From assembly GCA_017451915.1 (NCBI GenBank), contig JAFTNJ010000003.1, positions 1-64,000 of the forward strand: a stretch of 64,000 nucleotides of DNA, in the 5' to 3' direction. A program made the translations under genes and the position numbers. Shown here piece by piece: positions 16,960-25,362 of this stretch. The first letter of the stretch is position 1, and every line of letters starts with the position of its first letter. Source of the DNA: Clostridia bacterium (GTDB lineage: Bacteria > Bacillota > Clostridia > Oscillospirales > CAG-272). Below the pieces are notes generated by a model. The model saw only the letters and a list, made by a program, of their open reading frames with translations, had not been told where the DNA came from and made no database searches.

Positions 16960-17715
16960 TTAAGCATCCAAAGCGTCCTGGGCCTTGAGGAACGCCATAC
17001 ATCTTGCCACTTCCTCGGGGCCCGAGGGAGAAAGATCCTCGCTCTCAACCACAATGGTGAGCCCCATTTCGATGGCCTTTTTGCGAACCGCCGCCACGGG
17101 AGCTTTGCCCGAACCCAGAGACTTACCCTCGATCTTGCTTTCGGGATTGGTACGATCCTGGGGGATACCGTCCTTGAGGTGAATGAAGTACATACGGTCC
17201 TTGTAGGTCTCCATCATTTCCAGGGGATCCAGTCCCGCGTTGAAGAGCCAGAAGGTATCAAACTCAAAAAGGATGTTGGTGCGATCGCGGAGCATCTCAA
17301 AGAAGATCTGTCCGTCCTCGTTGGGCCAGAACTCCTTGGAATGGTTATGGTAATGCAACCGCATTCCCGCGGCCTCTACCTTGGGCTGAAGCTCGTTGAT
17401 GGTTTGGATGGTCTCCTCTGCCTGTTCCGCGGTCTTGAACTTTGAGGAAGGAATGATAATATCCTTGCAGCCGATGGCCTTGTGCATAGCGATGACAGCG
17501 TCCACGTCTGCAGCCAGTTCCTTGATGCTCGTGTGGGTACTGCAGGCGGTGAGTCCGTACTTTTTGAGCATCTCTGCCACGTCCTCGGGAGCATTTTCAA
17601 ACAATCCGGCGGTTTCAACCAAAGAATATCCGATCTCGGCAACCTGCTTCAATGCCTCTTCATAATTTGCCTGAGCAACGTCGCGCACGCTGTAAAGCTG
17701 TAATCCGTATTTCAT
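16960..17715 (-). CDS. Sugar phosphate isomerase/epimerase-like TIM barrel (copy 1)
   Basis: 251 residues, same family and length as its neighbour, starting GLQLYSVRDVAQANYEEAL. Shared segments: YHNHSKEFWPNEDGQIFFE, FEFDTFWLFNAGLDP, FIHLKDGIP and VVESEDLSPSGPEEVARCMAFLKAQDAL. The tandem arrangement and near-collinearity point to a local duplication. First gene of a two-gene unit with its own promoter, divergent from the PAP2 gene. Confidence 0.85.
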   Translation of the reverse strand: MKYGLQLYSVRDVAQANYEEALKQVAEIGYSLVETAGLFENAPEDVAEMLKKYGLTACSTHTSIKELAADVDAVIAMHKAIGCKDIIIPSSKFKTAEQAEETIQTINELQPKVEAAGMRLHYHNHSKEFWPNEDGQIFFEMLRDRTNILFEFDTFWLFNAGLDPLEMMETYKDRMYFIHLKDGIPQDRTNPESKIEGKSLGSGKAPVAAVRKKAIEMGLTIVVESEDLSPSGPEEVARCMAFLKAQDALDA

Positions 17716-17752
17716 AATCTTATCCTTTCTTAGATGAGATGTGTTCCCCTAC

Positions 17753-17780
17753 ATTTTACCACAAAATTAAAAAAATGCAA
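17753..17780 (-). promoter_or_regulatory. Promoter of tandem isomerase genes
   Basis: Minus strand TTGCAT (17775-17780), 16 bases, TAAAAT (17753-17758). Confidence 0.65.
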
Positions 17781-17819
17781 TAGTTAACAAAAAAATTGGA
17801 AAAGTTTCTTCTTCATTGC

Positions 17820-17848
17820 TTGACTTCTTCAACAAAATGCAATATAAT
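17820..17848 (+). promoter_or_regulatory. Promoter of PAP2 gene
   Basis: TTGACT (17820-17825), 17 bases, TATAAT (17843-17848); ATG follows at 17881 with RBS GAAAGGA. Confidence 0.8.
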
Positions 17849-17880
17849 GAAGGTAACCGTTTTGGAAAGGATGGATCGCT

Positions 17881-18801
17881 ATGAACTTTTTATATCTTTT
17901 GGAAGGACTCCGAACCCCATTTTGGGATAGCTTCTTTTCAACGATTACGCATTTTGGCTCCGAGACCCTGTTTATGGTCATTGCCCTGATCTTTTTCTGG
18001 TGTTTGGACAAGAAACGCGGTTATTATTTGCTGTTCGTTGGCTTTACCGGCGTGATCTGCACGCAACTGCTGAAGATGAGCTTCCGCATTTCCCGTCCCT
18101 GGGTTCTGGATCCCGATTTTACCATTGTGGAAAGTGCCCGCGCCGATGCTACCGGCTACTCCTTCCCCAGCGGTCACACCCAATGCGCCACGACCCTGTA
18201 CGGCGGGCTGGCCAGAAGTGACCGTCGCCGTTGGGTACAGATCGGGAGCGTGATCCTGCTGCTTGCCGTTGCCTTTTCCCGGATGTATCTTGGTGTGCAT
18301 ACCCCCAAGGACGTTCTGGTCTCCCTGGGAGTTGGCACGCTGTTGGTGTTCCTCTTCTATCCTCTGATGCAAAAAGCCTTTAAAGATCCCAAGTGGATGT
18401 ATGGAATCCTTGGCGGCATGAGTATCATTGCCCTGGCCAATCTGCTCTTTACCCTGCTTTATTGTCCCACCTTGGCCAACGTGGAGGCCGACAATCTGAA
18501 CAACGCCGTAAAGGTGGCGTGGCAGCTGCTGTTTGTTACCCTGGCAATGTTTATCATTTACCCGGTGGATCAAAAATGGATTCGCTTTGAAACCGATGCC
18601 GTATGGTGGGCACAGCTGATCAAGCTGATTGGCGGTCTTGCCCTGGTGATTGGAGTTCGCGTTCTCCTCAAGTCTCCCCTGAACGCACTGTTTGGCGAGG
18701 GATTGGGAAGCGGCATCCGCTATTTTATCATGGTTTTGGTGGCCGGTCTGCTTTGGCCAATGGTCTTCCGCTTCTTCCCCAAATCCAAGAACAACAACTA
18801 A
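17881..18801 (+). CDS. PAP2-family membrane phosphatase
   Basis: 306 residues, about seven transmembrane helices. The three acid-phosphatase motifs are present in order: KMSFRISRPW (~62-71), PSGHTQ (~96-101) and SRMYLGVHTPKD (~137-148). Members dephosphorylate lipid phosphates such as undecaprenyl pyrophosphate or phosphatidate at the outer membrane face. The C-terminal ~120 residues add extra helices beyond the minimal PAP2 core. Single-gene unit with its own promoter and terminator. Confidence 0.88.
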   Translation: MNFLYLLEGLRTPFWDSFFSTITHFGSETLFMVIALIFFWCLDKKRGYYLLFVGFTGVICTQLLKMSFRISRPWVLDPDFTIVESARADATGYSFPSGHTQCATTLYGGLARSDRRRWVQIGSVILLLAVAFSRMYLGVHTPKDVLVSLGVGTLLVFLFYPLMQKAFKDPKWMYGILGGMSIIALANLLFTLLYCPTLANVEADNLNNAVKVAWQLLFVTLAMFIIYPVDQKWIRFETDAVWWAQLIKLIGGLALVIGVRVLLKSPLNALFGEGLGSGIRYFIMVLVAGLLWPMVFRFFPKSKNNN

Positions 18802-18809
18802 AAAAGAAT

Positions 18810-18846
18810 GGCTCCCGAAGCAAATGCGTTCAGGAGCCGTATTTTT
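18810..18846. terminator. Bidirectional terminator between PAP2 and EIIC genes
   Basis: GGCTCC / GGAGCC hairpin flanked by A-rich sequence on the left and TTTTTT on the right, between convergent stop codons at 18801 and 18852. Confidence 0.75.
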
Positions 18847-18851
18847 TGAAT

Positions 18852-19928
18852 TTATTCGGGAAGAGTCAGGTCACCGGGCTTGATCCATTTGATCTTGTAA
18901 AGAATCTCGGAAAACAGAAGCGTAAGGGTTGCGGGAAGCACAAAGCAGATCAGAGCCAGACCGATCCAATCCTTGGCTCCTACCGCAACGGGATAGGCGG
19001 GATCAAACCATCCGAGAATGATGCCGATGGGGCCCAAAAGGCCGCAGGTTCCCATGCCGGAATTGATGGCCGCGCCGTACATTTGCATTCCGAAAACGCA
19101 GGTGGCCAAAGGACCGGTAATGGCCGAGGTAAGAATGGTGGGGATCCAAATGCGGGGATTATGAATGATATTGGGCATTTGCAGCATACTGGTTCCAATA
19201 CCTTGGGAAACCAATCCGCCCCACTTGTTTTCCTTAAAGCTCATAACGGCAAAGCCCACCATCTGGGCACAGCAGCCGGCCACCGCCGCACCGCCGGCCA
19301 TGGCAAGACCGGGAGCCAGAGAGGGATCGGCCAGGGCGGCCGCCGAAAGTCCCGAAAGTCCCAAGGCCGCACAAATGGCGGCACTGCTGATGGGAAGCGT
19401 GAGGGCGATGCCCACCACTACCGACACCAAAACGCCCATGATCAGGGGCTGCTGGGTCATGGCAAAGGCGATGATATCGCTAACCACGCCCACGGCCTGT
19501 CCGATATAGGGCGCAAACCAAACGCTGAGCAAACCGCCTACCAGGAGGGTGACGAAGGGAGTGACCAGAATATCGATCTTGGTCTTTTTGGAAACCAGCA
19601 TACCAACCTCGGCCGCGATGATCGCAATGATCAGCACCGCCAAGGGGCCGCCCGCACCACCGTTGCTATTGGCCAGGGCTCCCACCGCCGCGCAGGAATA
19701 GACCACCAGAGGAGAAGCCTTGAGCGCAACGGCAATGGCTACCGCCATGGCAGGGCCTGCCACGCTCTGTGCGCCCTTACCGATGGTGGTTAAAATTGAA
19801 AGTCCGGGAATCATTCCCAAAGCACTGAAGATGGTTCCAATCAGCAGAGACGCGAACAATCCCAGAGCCATGGCTCCCATCGCGTCGATAAAATAGCGTT
19901 TTGCGTAACGCTTCAAAACGTCCTTCAT
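18852..19928 (-). CDS. PTS EIIC-like permease
   Basis: 358 residues, start at MKDVLKRYAK. Around ten hydrophobic helices rich in Gly/Ala. The sequence matches my memory of the PTS_EIIC_2 family (YFIDAMGAMALGLFASLLIGTIF start; GGAGGPLA loop; NIIHNPRIWIPT; FGMQMYGAAINSGMGTCGLLGP). No EIIA or EIIB domain is fused or adjacent, so phosphorylation coupling cannot be shown. Single gene with its own promoter. The substrate is unknown; the two isomerase-like genes 1.2 kb away make a sugar plausible. Confidence 0.75.
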   Translation of the reverse strand: MKDVLKRYAKRYFIDAMGAMALGLFASLLIGTIFSALGMIPGLSILTTIGKGAQSVAGPAMAVAIAVALKASPLVVYSCAAVGALANSNGGAGGPLAVLIIAIIAAEVGMLVSKKTKIDILVTPFVTLLVGGLLSVWFAPYIGQAVGVVSDIIAFAMTQQPLIMGVLVSVVVGIALTLPISSAAICAALGLSGLSAAALADPSLAPGLAMAGGAAVAGCCAQMVGFAVMSFKENKWGGLVSQGIGTSMLQMPNIIHNPRIWIPTILTSAITGPLATCVFGMQMYGAAINSGMGTCGLLGPIGIILGWFDPAYPVAVGAKDWIGLALICFVLPATLTLLFSEILYKIKWIKPGDLTLPE

Positions 19929-19974
19929 AAACAATCCTCCTCTTTTTGCATTGCTTTGACGATTTATTGAAATA

Positions 19975-20003
19975 AGTATAGCACTTTTTATTTTCCAAAA
20001 CAA
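19975..20003 (-). promoter_or_regulatory. Promoter of EIIC-like gene
   Basis: Minus strand TTGTTT (19998-20003), 17 bases, TATACT (19975-19980), 46 bases before the ATG. Confidence 0.65.
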
Positions 20004-20075
20004 GGAAAAAACATGACAAAGATTGATGGCTTTCTTTGTGCAAAACGAAAAAATTGCACAAAAAAGAGTTTTTTC

Positions 20076-20104
20076 TTGACATTTTCCCTTTTATCGAATA
20101 TAAT
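20076..20104 (+). promoter_or_regulatory. Promoter of CPBP protease gene
   Basis: TTGACA (20076-20081), 17 bases, TATAAT (20099-20104): a perfect sigma-A match, 31 bases before the ATG. Confidence 0.88.
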
Positions 20105-20135
20105 CAAAGCAAGAAAAGAAAACGGAGGAATCCAC

Positions 20136-21101
20136 ATGAAGCTTTCCCTTCCCCAAAAAACAAACATGATTCAAGAAGCGCAACGCACCGGACGGGGACA
20201 CCGTTGGGGACTTGAGATCCTGATCTTTTTGCTGGTATTTTTCATTTCTCAGGTCTTGATCTCCATTCCCGTTAGTGTGGCAACCGTAATTTGGATGTTC
20301 ACGCTCGACGATATCTCGTCCTTCCTTTCCTCGGTCCCGGATATGCCTGATTGGCTGATGTTGGTTCAGCTCTTTGCCACGGCACTGACCACGGTTTGTG
20401 CCATTCTGTTTTGCCGCTGGATCGAGAAGCGCAGTGCCGCCTCCATGGGCTTGCGCAAAAAACGGATTGGTCGGGAATATCTGATCGGTACCGGTGTGGG
20501 GATCCTGATGATCTCAGCCACCGTTCTCCTTTGCACGCTGGGCGGATCGCTGACCTGGAGCACGGGATCCTTCTCTTTGGCGGTATGGCTCCTCTATCTT
20601 CTCGGCTTTCTGATTCAGGGAATGAGCGAGGAGGTTCTGTGCCGTGGATACCTGATGGTTTCCGTGGCTCGCAAAAACGCCATGGTTCTGGCGGTAGCCG
20701 CCAATTCGGTGCTCTTTGCCCTGCTCCATATTCTCAACCCCGGAATTGGGATCCTGCCCCTGGTCAACATTGCCCTTTTTGGGGCCTTTGAATCGGTCTA
20801 CGTGCTTAAGCGCGGGGATCTTTGGGGGGCCTGCGCCATTCACAGCCTTTGGAATTTCTTCCAAGGAAACGTATTTGGTGTGAGTGTGAGTGGCACAGGA
20901 AGCGGAACCTCGATCCTGCAAGCCACGGCGGTAGAAGGCAAGGAATGGCTGAACGGCGGTCTCTTTGGTGTGGAGGGCGGCGTTGCCGTAACGTTGGTAA
21001 CAACGGTCGCTCTGCTGATTATTCTTTTCCTGGTTCCTACGAGAAAGGATGAAATTGCCACGGCGGAGGAAGGACTCCCGGCTGAACCGTCCATAAAATA
21101 A
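20136..21101 (+). CDS. CPBP family intramembrane metalloprotease
   Basis: 321 residues, start at MKLSLPQ behind GGAGG. Eight or so transmembrane helices. The CPBP/Abi active-site motifs are present: SEEVLCRGYL (EExxxR, ~162-171), FALLHI (His, ~198-203), LFGAFESV and HSLWNF (~238-243). Related to Rce1 CAAX proteases; in bacteria roles include bacteriocin self-immunity and envelope maintenance. No bacteriocin genes are nearby. Monocistronic between a perfect promoter and a strong terminator. Confidence 0.9.
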   Translation: MKLSLPQKTNMIQEAQRTGRGHRWGLEILIFLLVFFISQVLISIPVSVATVIWMFTLDDISSFLSSVPDMPDWLMLVQLFATALTTVCAILFCRWIEKRSAASMGLRKKRIGREYLIGTGVGILMISATVLLCTLGGSLTWSTGSFSLAVWLLYLLGFLIQGMSEEVLCRGYLMVSVARKNAMVLAVAANSVLFALLHILNPGIGILPLVNIALFGAFESVYVLKRGDLWGACAIHSLWNFFQGNVFGVSVSGTGSGTSILQATAVEGKEWLNGGLFGVEGGVAVTLVTTVALLIILFLVPTRKDEIATAEEGLPAEPSIK

Positions 21102-21118
21102 ACCGTTGAATTATCCGT

Positions 21119-21162
21119 TAAAAAGAACTCTCTACGGAGCAGATCCGTAGAGAGTTCTTTTT
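21119..21162. terminator. Bidirectional terminator between CPBP and phosphatase genes
   Basis: Long inverted repeat AAAAAGAACTCTCTACGGA / TCCGTAGAGAGTTCTTTTT with a short loop, between convergent genes. Confidence 0.9.
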
Positions 21163-21169
21163 GAAAAAA

Positions 21170-21838
21170 TTATTCCACCGCCACACGGGCGTCCTTATCC
21201 ATCATGTATTCCCGATCATTGCAAAGCAACAGCTTGGCAAAGCTTCCGTCATCGTTGAATTCGGCAACGGTAATCGAAGCGCCGAAGAATCCACGGGGAG
21301 CTTTGTCCGCAAGGATCTGTGCCGCATCCGCATCCTGCTCGGCCCAAAGGGTGGAAAAGGCGCGCATCATGCGACCGTGACAAAAGACGGCAACACAGCT
21401 ACCGCGATGATCTGCAACGATCTCCTTCACTGCCGCTCCAACGCGCTCCCAGACCTCCTCCATACATTCCGAGCCCCTGGGACGCCGATCGGAACGGCGC
21501 ATACGCATACTCAACCAAGAGTTGCTCAGCTCGGGATCCTGCTCCTCCACCGCCTTCCAGGTTTGTCCCTCCCATTCTCCAAGGCAAACCTCACAAAAGC
21601 GAGGATCCATCTGCACCTCCAGGCCAAAAGCCTCGGCGGTGGGCTGTGCCGTTTGAATTGTGCGAATCAGATTGCTGGCATAAATCGCGTCGATGGGATA
21701 GGTTGCGCGCAGATGCTCGGCCAACCGCTTGGCCTGCGCGTGCCCCTTTTCTACCAAGGGATAATCCATGTGTCCACTACAAAATCCCATCTGATTGCCC
21801 AGGCTATGCGCGTGACGGATAAAAATAAAGGTTGTCAT
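21170..21838 (-). CDS. Histidine phosphatase family protein (A)
   Basis: 222 residues, start at MTTFIFIRHAHS. Phosphoglycerate-mutase-like fold with the phospho-acceptor RHAHS (~8-12), SNLIRTIQTA, LGEWEG and the second catalytic His in VFCHGRMMRAF (~155-165). These enzymes remove phosphate from small metabolites or proteins. In this copy the first motif is RHA rather than RHG. Last of four genes of one operon led by an MFS transporter; 58 bases separate it from copy B. Confidence 0.85.
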   Translation of the reverse strand: MTTFIFIRHAHSLGNQMGFCSGHMDYPLVEKGHAQAKRLAEHLRATYPIDAIYASNLIRTIQTAQPTAEAFGLEVQMDPRFCEVCLGEWEGQTWKAVEEQDPELSNSWLSMRMRRSDRRPRGSECMEEVWERVGAAVKEIVADHRGSCVAVFCHGRMMRAFSTLWAEQDADAAQILADKAPRGFFGASITVAEFNDDGSFAKLLLCNDREYMMDKDARVAVE

Positions 21839-21896
21839 TGTGTTCTCCGGAACGCACAAGAAGCATGGTATCCTGCACGTTTCCTTTCTCTTTGTT

Positions 21897-22550
21897 TTAG
21901 AATCGGTGTTTCCCTGTGGACGTGATCTCGCCTTCCAGATGTTGGTTATAGCCCATGGCCACCACCCGTTGGCAAACGGCGTCGTCATCGTATTCGGCAA
22001 TCGAGATCGAGGCATTGCAATATTCCCCCACCAGGAAGGTCTCCCGAAACTCGGGTCTGGCTTCTACCCAGGAAAGCACGGCACGGTGCAAGGGCCCCCA
22101 ATGGGTAAAAACGGCAACGCATTTGCCCCGACTCTCGGCCAGCATACGCTCCAGAAAGGCGTTGACGCGAAGCTTTACCTGATCATTGGACTCGCCCCCT
22201 TCGGGAACCGCGTCCTCTCCGTTCGTTACGGCCAGATAGGTCTCCTTGAACTGAGAGCTCACCTGTTTTACCAACAGTCCCTCCCAAACGCCAACCGAGC
22301 GTTCACGCAAGGCGGGATCGGTTTGAATGGGAAGTCCAAAGGCCTTTGCCGTTGGCTCTGCGGTCTGAACGGCGCGCAGAAGGTCACTGGAGTAGATCTG
22401 ATCAATGGAATAGTGCTGTTTTAGGTAGTCCGCCGTTTTTTGCGCCTGGAAAAATCCAAGCTTCGACAAGGGATAATCCTTCTGTCCGCAATAAAGCCCC
22501 AAACGATTCCCCTCACTCTGTCCGTGTCGAACAACGATCAACGTAATCAT
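21897..22550 (-). CDS. Histidine phosphatase family protein (B)
   Basis: 217 residues. Canonical motifs RHGQSEGN (~8-15), SSDLLRAVQTAEPTA, RERSVGVWEGLL and VFTHWGPLHRAV (~150-161). It ends ITSTGKHRF, nearly the same tail as copy C (ITSTGKYQI), so B and C are the closer pair. Twenty-two bases separate it from copy C. Confidence 0.87.
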   Translation of the reverse strand: MITLIVVRHGQSEGNRLGLYCGQKDYPLSKLGFFQAQKTADYLKQHYSIDQIYSSDLLRAVQTAEPTAKAFGLPIQTDPALRERSVGVWEGLLVKQVSSQFKETYLAVTNGEDAVPEGGESNDQVKLRVNAFLERMLAESRGKCVAVFTHWGPLHRAVLSWVEARPEFRETFLVGEYCNASISIAEYDDDAVCQRVVAMGYNQHLEGEITSTGKHRF

Positions 22551-22572
22551 GGTGCTCCCCTTTCCCCGTTCT

Positions 22573-23220
22573 TTAAATCTGGTACTTCCCCGTGGAGGTG
22601 ATCATGCCCCCCAGGTGATCGGCATATCCTACGCAACGGATGCGCGCAAGGGTACCGTTGTCATGGTATTCGGCCACCGTAACCGAGGAATTGCAGAACG
22701 GCACCTTCTCGTAGGTCTCCTTCAGCTCGGGCTTTTCGGTCCACCAACGCTGGATGATCTTTTGAATAACGCCCCAATGGGTAAAGAGCGCCACACATTT
22801 GCCGGGATTCTCCGCAAGAATACGGTCGACCTCCGCGTTGACCCGCGCCCGCATATGACGGTGCGTTTCCCCCCCCTCGGGGGCAACCGCTCCGTCGTTC
22901 ATCCAAGCCTGGAACAGGTCCATGTCAATAGGAGCGGAACGCGAAATTCCCTCCCAGATCCCCGCATTGATCTCGCGCAGCTCTTTATCGGGACGAATCT
23001 CCAACCCCAAGGCACGCGCCGTGGGAGCCGCGGTTGCCATGGTGCGGCTCAGATCGCTGGCGTAGATCACGTCAATCGGATAGGTATCCTTTAAATAGTC
23101 GGCAGTCATGTCGGCCTGCCGATAGCCCAATTCCGAAAGCGCAAAATCGGTCTGTCCCGATCGCAGCAGCTGTAGATTGGCGATACTTTCTCCATGGCGA
23201 ACAAGGATAAGCGTAATCAT
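22573..23220 (-). CDS. Histidine phosphatase family protein (C)
   Basis: 215 residues, start at MITLILVRHGES; its ATG overlaps the MFS stop codon by four bases. Motifs RHGESIAN (~8-15), ASDLSRTMATAAPTA, EINAGIWEG, and LFTHWGVIQKI with the second catalytic His. Translational coupling to the transporter suggests the phosphatase acts on the transported compound or a derivative; this is inference. Confidence 0.87.
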   Translation of the reverse strand: MITLILVRHGESIANLQLLRSGQTDFALSELGYRQADMTADYLKDTYPIDVIYASDLSRTMATAAPTARALGLEIRPDKELREINAGIWEGISRSAPIDMDLFQAWMNDGAVAPEGGETHRHMRARVNAEVDRILAENPGKCVALFTHWGVIQKIIQRWWTEKPELKETYEKVPFCNSSVTVAEYHDNGTLARIRCVGYADHLGGMITSTGKYQI

Positions 23221-24419
23221 GATTGAGAACTCCTTTTCAGTAGATCTTTTTTTGCAGTAACAATAACAACGATATTCAAAATTGGGAAGATCAGAGCCAC
23301 GCAGAAGGCGTAACGGAGATCTCCGGAGAACCAGCCCGCCACCGTGCCGGCAACCGAGGGGCCAACCAGACACCCCGCATCCCCCGCCACCGCCAAAAGG
23401 GCAAACATGGCAAGACCGCCGCGGGGCATCCGCTCGGCGGCATAGCTCAGGGTTCCCGGCCAGAAAATGCCAACCCCAATGCCGCAGAGGGCACAGCCTG
23501 CCAGGGCAACGGCAGGAATGGGCGCAAAGGCGGCCAAAAGATAAGCAACGATGCAAACGGTACAGCTGGCAAGCATTGCCTTTTCCAAGCGAAGACGTTG
23601 ATTGTATTTTCCGTAAAGGGCGCGACAAAGTCCCATCATCAAAGCAAACATACAGGGACCCAGCAGGTCACCCAAGCTTTTTTCTACCCCCAGGGTAGCC
23701 TCCACAAAGCTGGAAGCCCATTGGCTCATGATCAGCTCGGAGGCACCTGCGCAGAGCATCATCAGCAAGAAGCTCCAAAAAACAGGGGTTTTAAAGAGAT
23801 CCAAAGCACCGCTCCCCTTGCCCTTTTCTTTATCCGAAGGCAAACGGTAGATGGGCACCACGCAAAAGGCAATGGCCCCAAGCAAAGGAATGATGGCCCA
23901 AAAGAGCGGGAGAAACTGCCAGTATTCCTCAATCGGAAAGAAAGAAAAGTAGATTCCGGAGAACAGGACCACACCGGCCTGTCCCCAGCAGTAAAAGGAA
24001 TGTAACAGGCTCATGTTCCCCGATTTTCCTTCGGTGGGACAAGCCTCCATCAGGGGGCTGATGACCACCTCGGTAAAGCCGCCGCCAATGCCAAGGAGCC
24101 CCTCGGCCAAAAGCAATCCGAAAAAAGGGGGAAGACACGCGGGAAAGACGGCAAGTCCAATCAATCCCACCACGGTGGCGAGATGGGCAAACACGAGAGA
24201 AACGCGCAGATTGAGACTTTTGGAGAAGAGAGACGCTACAAGATCCACCGAAAGCTGTACCAAAAAATTAACGGCGATCAATGCGCTGATCTGCCCCACC
24301 GTCAGCCCATAGGAGCGCTGAAAGGTCAAATATAGAAGGGGGGCCAGGTTGATACAAATTGCCTGGGTAATATAGCCGTTATAGCAGGCCAACATGGTGG
24401 AACGATGGGTCAATTTCAT
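23217..24419 (-). CDS. Major facilitator superfamily transporter
   Basis: 400 residues, twelve predicted helices. MFS loop features are visible: a motif-A-like segment after helix 2 (SLFSKSLNLRVSL), a glycine-rich helix 4 (LLGIGGGFTEVVISPLMEACP) and a central cytoplasmic loop at ~195-215. The overall pattern resembles sugar or FucP-type permeases. First gene of the four-gene unit MFS-phosphatase C-B-A, with its own promoter, divergent from vanZ. Confidence 0.85.
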   Translation of the reverse strand: MKLTHRSTMLACYNGYITQAICINLAPLLYLTFQRSYGLTVGQISALIAVNFLVQLSVDLVASLFSKSLNLRVSLVFAHLATVVGLIGLAVFPACLPPFFGLLLAEGLLGIGGGFTEVVISPLMEACPTEGKSGNMSLLHSFYCWGQAGVVLFSGIYFSFFPIEEYWQFLPLFWAIIPLLGAIAFCVVPIYRLPSDKEKGKGSGALDLFKTPVFWSFLLMMLCAGASELIMSQWASSFVEATLGVEKSLGDLLGPCMFALMMGLCRALYGKYNQRLRLEKAMLASCTVCIVAYLLAAFAPIPAVALAGCALCGIGVGIFWPGTLSYAAERMPRGGLAMFALLAVAGDAGCLVGPSVAGTVAGWFSGDLRYAFCVALIFPILNIVVIVTAKKDLLKRSSQS

Positions 24420-24461
24420 AACTCGGGTACCTCTGTGTTACAATCCTTTTGGGTTCCACCT

Positions 24462-24490
24462 ATTATAACACACCTTTTTCCCTTTGTAAA
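24462..24490 (-). promoter_or_regulatory. Promoter of MFS-phosphatase operon
   Basis: Minus strand TTTACA (24485-24490), 17 bases, TATAAT (24462-24467). Confidence 0.8.
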
Positions 24491-24538
24491 GGAAAAACGG
24501 GAAAAACTTTTCTTTTTTTATAAAATAAAAAATAGGTA

Positions 24539-24567
24539 TAGACATTTGTGTTTTTTTTTGGTATACT
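24539..24567 (+). promoter_or_regulatory. Promoter of vanZ-like gene
   Basis: TAGACA (24539-24544), 17 bases, TATACT (24562-24567), 31 bases before the ATG. Confidence 0.78.
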
Positions 24568-24598
24568 TTTAATATATCCCACGGAAAGGAGGAACGCA

Positions 24599-25336
24599 AT
24601 GAAGAAAAAAGCCCTGTTGCCTGCAGCATGGAAGGCCGCCGACACCTGGATCCTGCTCTTTGCATGGCTCTTTCTTTCCTTCTTTCTCTATGCCGAGCTA
24701 TTGGACTACGTAAGAATAGGACCGGTGTTCCGCGTACTGTTGCTCCTTGTGATCGGTCTGCTTTGCTATTTAGGGGGCGTGCTCCGCGTAATGCGCACCG
24801 GAGATCCCTCCTTTATGCGCCGACTGATCTTCGTCTTTTTTGTCCTCTACCTCTACCTGCTCCTTTCTCTGACTCTGCTGGATGCCACCCTCCGCCAAGG
24901 AAGCGACTCGATCTACGGAACGGTGGATAACGAGCGGCAGGTCTATCTTTCCCGCTTTTTCAATCCCATTCCCCTGCGCAGCATCTACCACGTCTATCTC
25001 CGTGGCTTTGTAAAGGGCTACGTCAGCTTTTACAACACCGCCGTCAATTTGGTGGGAAACCTGTGTGTTCTCATCCCCTTTTCCTTTTTCCTTCCCCACT
25101 TTTTCCCAAAACAACGGCGCTGGTATTGGTTCCTGCTCTCGATCCTTGCCATTGCCCTTTTCATTGAGCTTTTGCAATTTCTTTTTATGGTTGGCTCCTG
25201 TGACGTGGACGACCTGATCCTGAACACCCTGGGAGCGTTCCTCGGCTACGGGCTTTTGAAGCTCCCACCCCTGCGCCGCCTGGTGAAGAAAGCCACCTTT
25301 GGAACCGCAAAAAAAATGCCTGGCAAAGAAGCGTAA
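24599..25336 (+). CDS. VanZ-like membrane protein
   Basis: 245 residues, start at MKKKALLP behind AAAGGAGG. About five transmembrane helices. Features of the VanZ family are visible: N-P-I-P-L-R-S-I after the first periplasmic loop (FFNPIPLRSIYHV), NLVGNLCVLIPFSFFLP, ELLQFLFMVGSCDVDDLILNTLGAFLGY. VanZ-like proteins alter susceptibility to lipoglycopeptides in some species; here there is no van cluster. Monocistronic. Confidence 0.88.
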   Translation: MKKKALLPAAWKAADTWILLFAWLFLSFFLYAELLDYVRIGPVFRVLLLLVIGLLCYLGGVLRVMRTGDPSFMRRLIFVFFVLYLYLLLSLTLLDATLRQGSDSIYGTVDNERQVYLSRFFNPIPLRSIYHVYLRGFVKGYVSFYNTAVNLVGNLCVLIPFSFFLPHFFPKQRRWYWFLLSILAIALFIELLQFLFMVGSCDVDDLILNTLGAFLGYGLLKLPPLRRLVKKATFGTAKKMPGKEA

Positions 25337-25359
25337 TCCGCTCCTTGTCAGGCATTTTT
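25313..25359. terminator. Terminator shared by vanZ-like and deacetylase-SGNH genes
   Basis: AAAAATGCCTG / CAGGCATTTTT hairpin overlapping the 3' end of the plus-strand gene and ending four bases before the convergent stop codon. Confidence 0.8.
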
Positions 25360-25362
25360 ATA

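Noticed and set aside
12257..25336. vanY- and vanZ-like genes as a glycopeptide-resistance cluster
   Set aside because: They are 11 kb apart in different operons, and there is no vanH, D-Ala-D-Lac ligase, vanX or VanRS pair.
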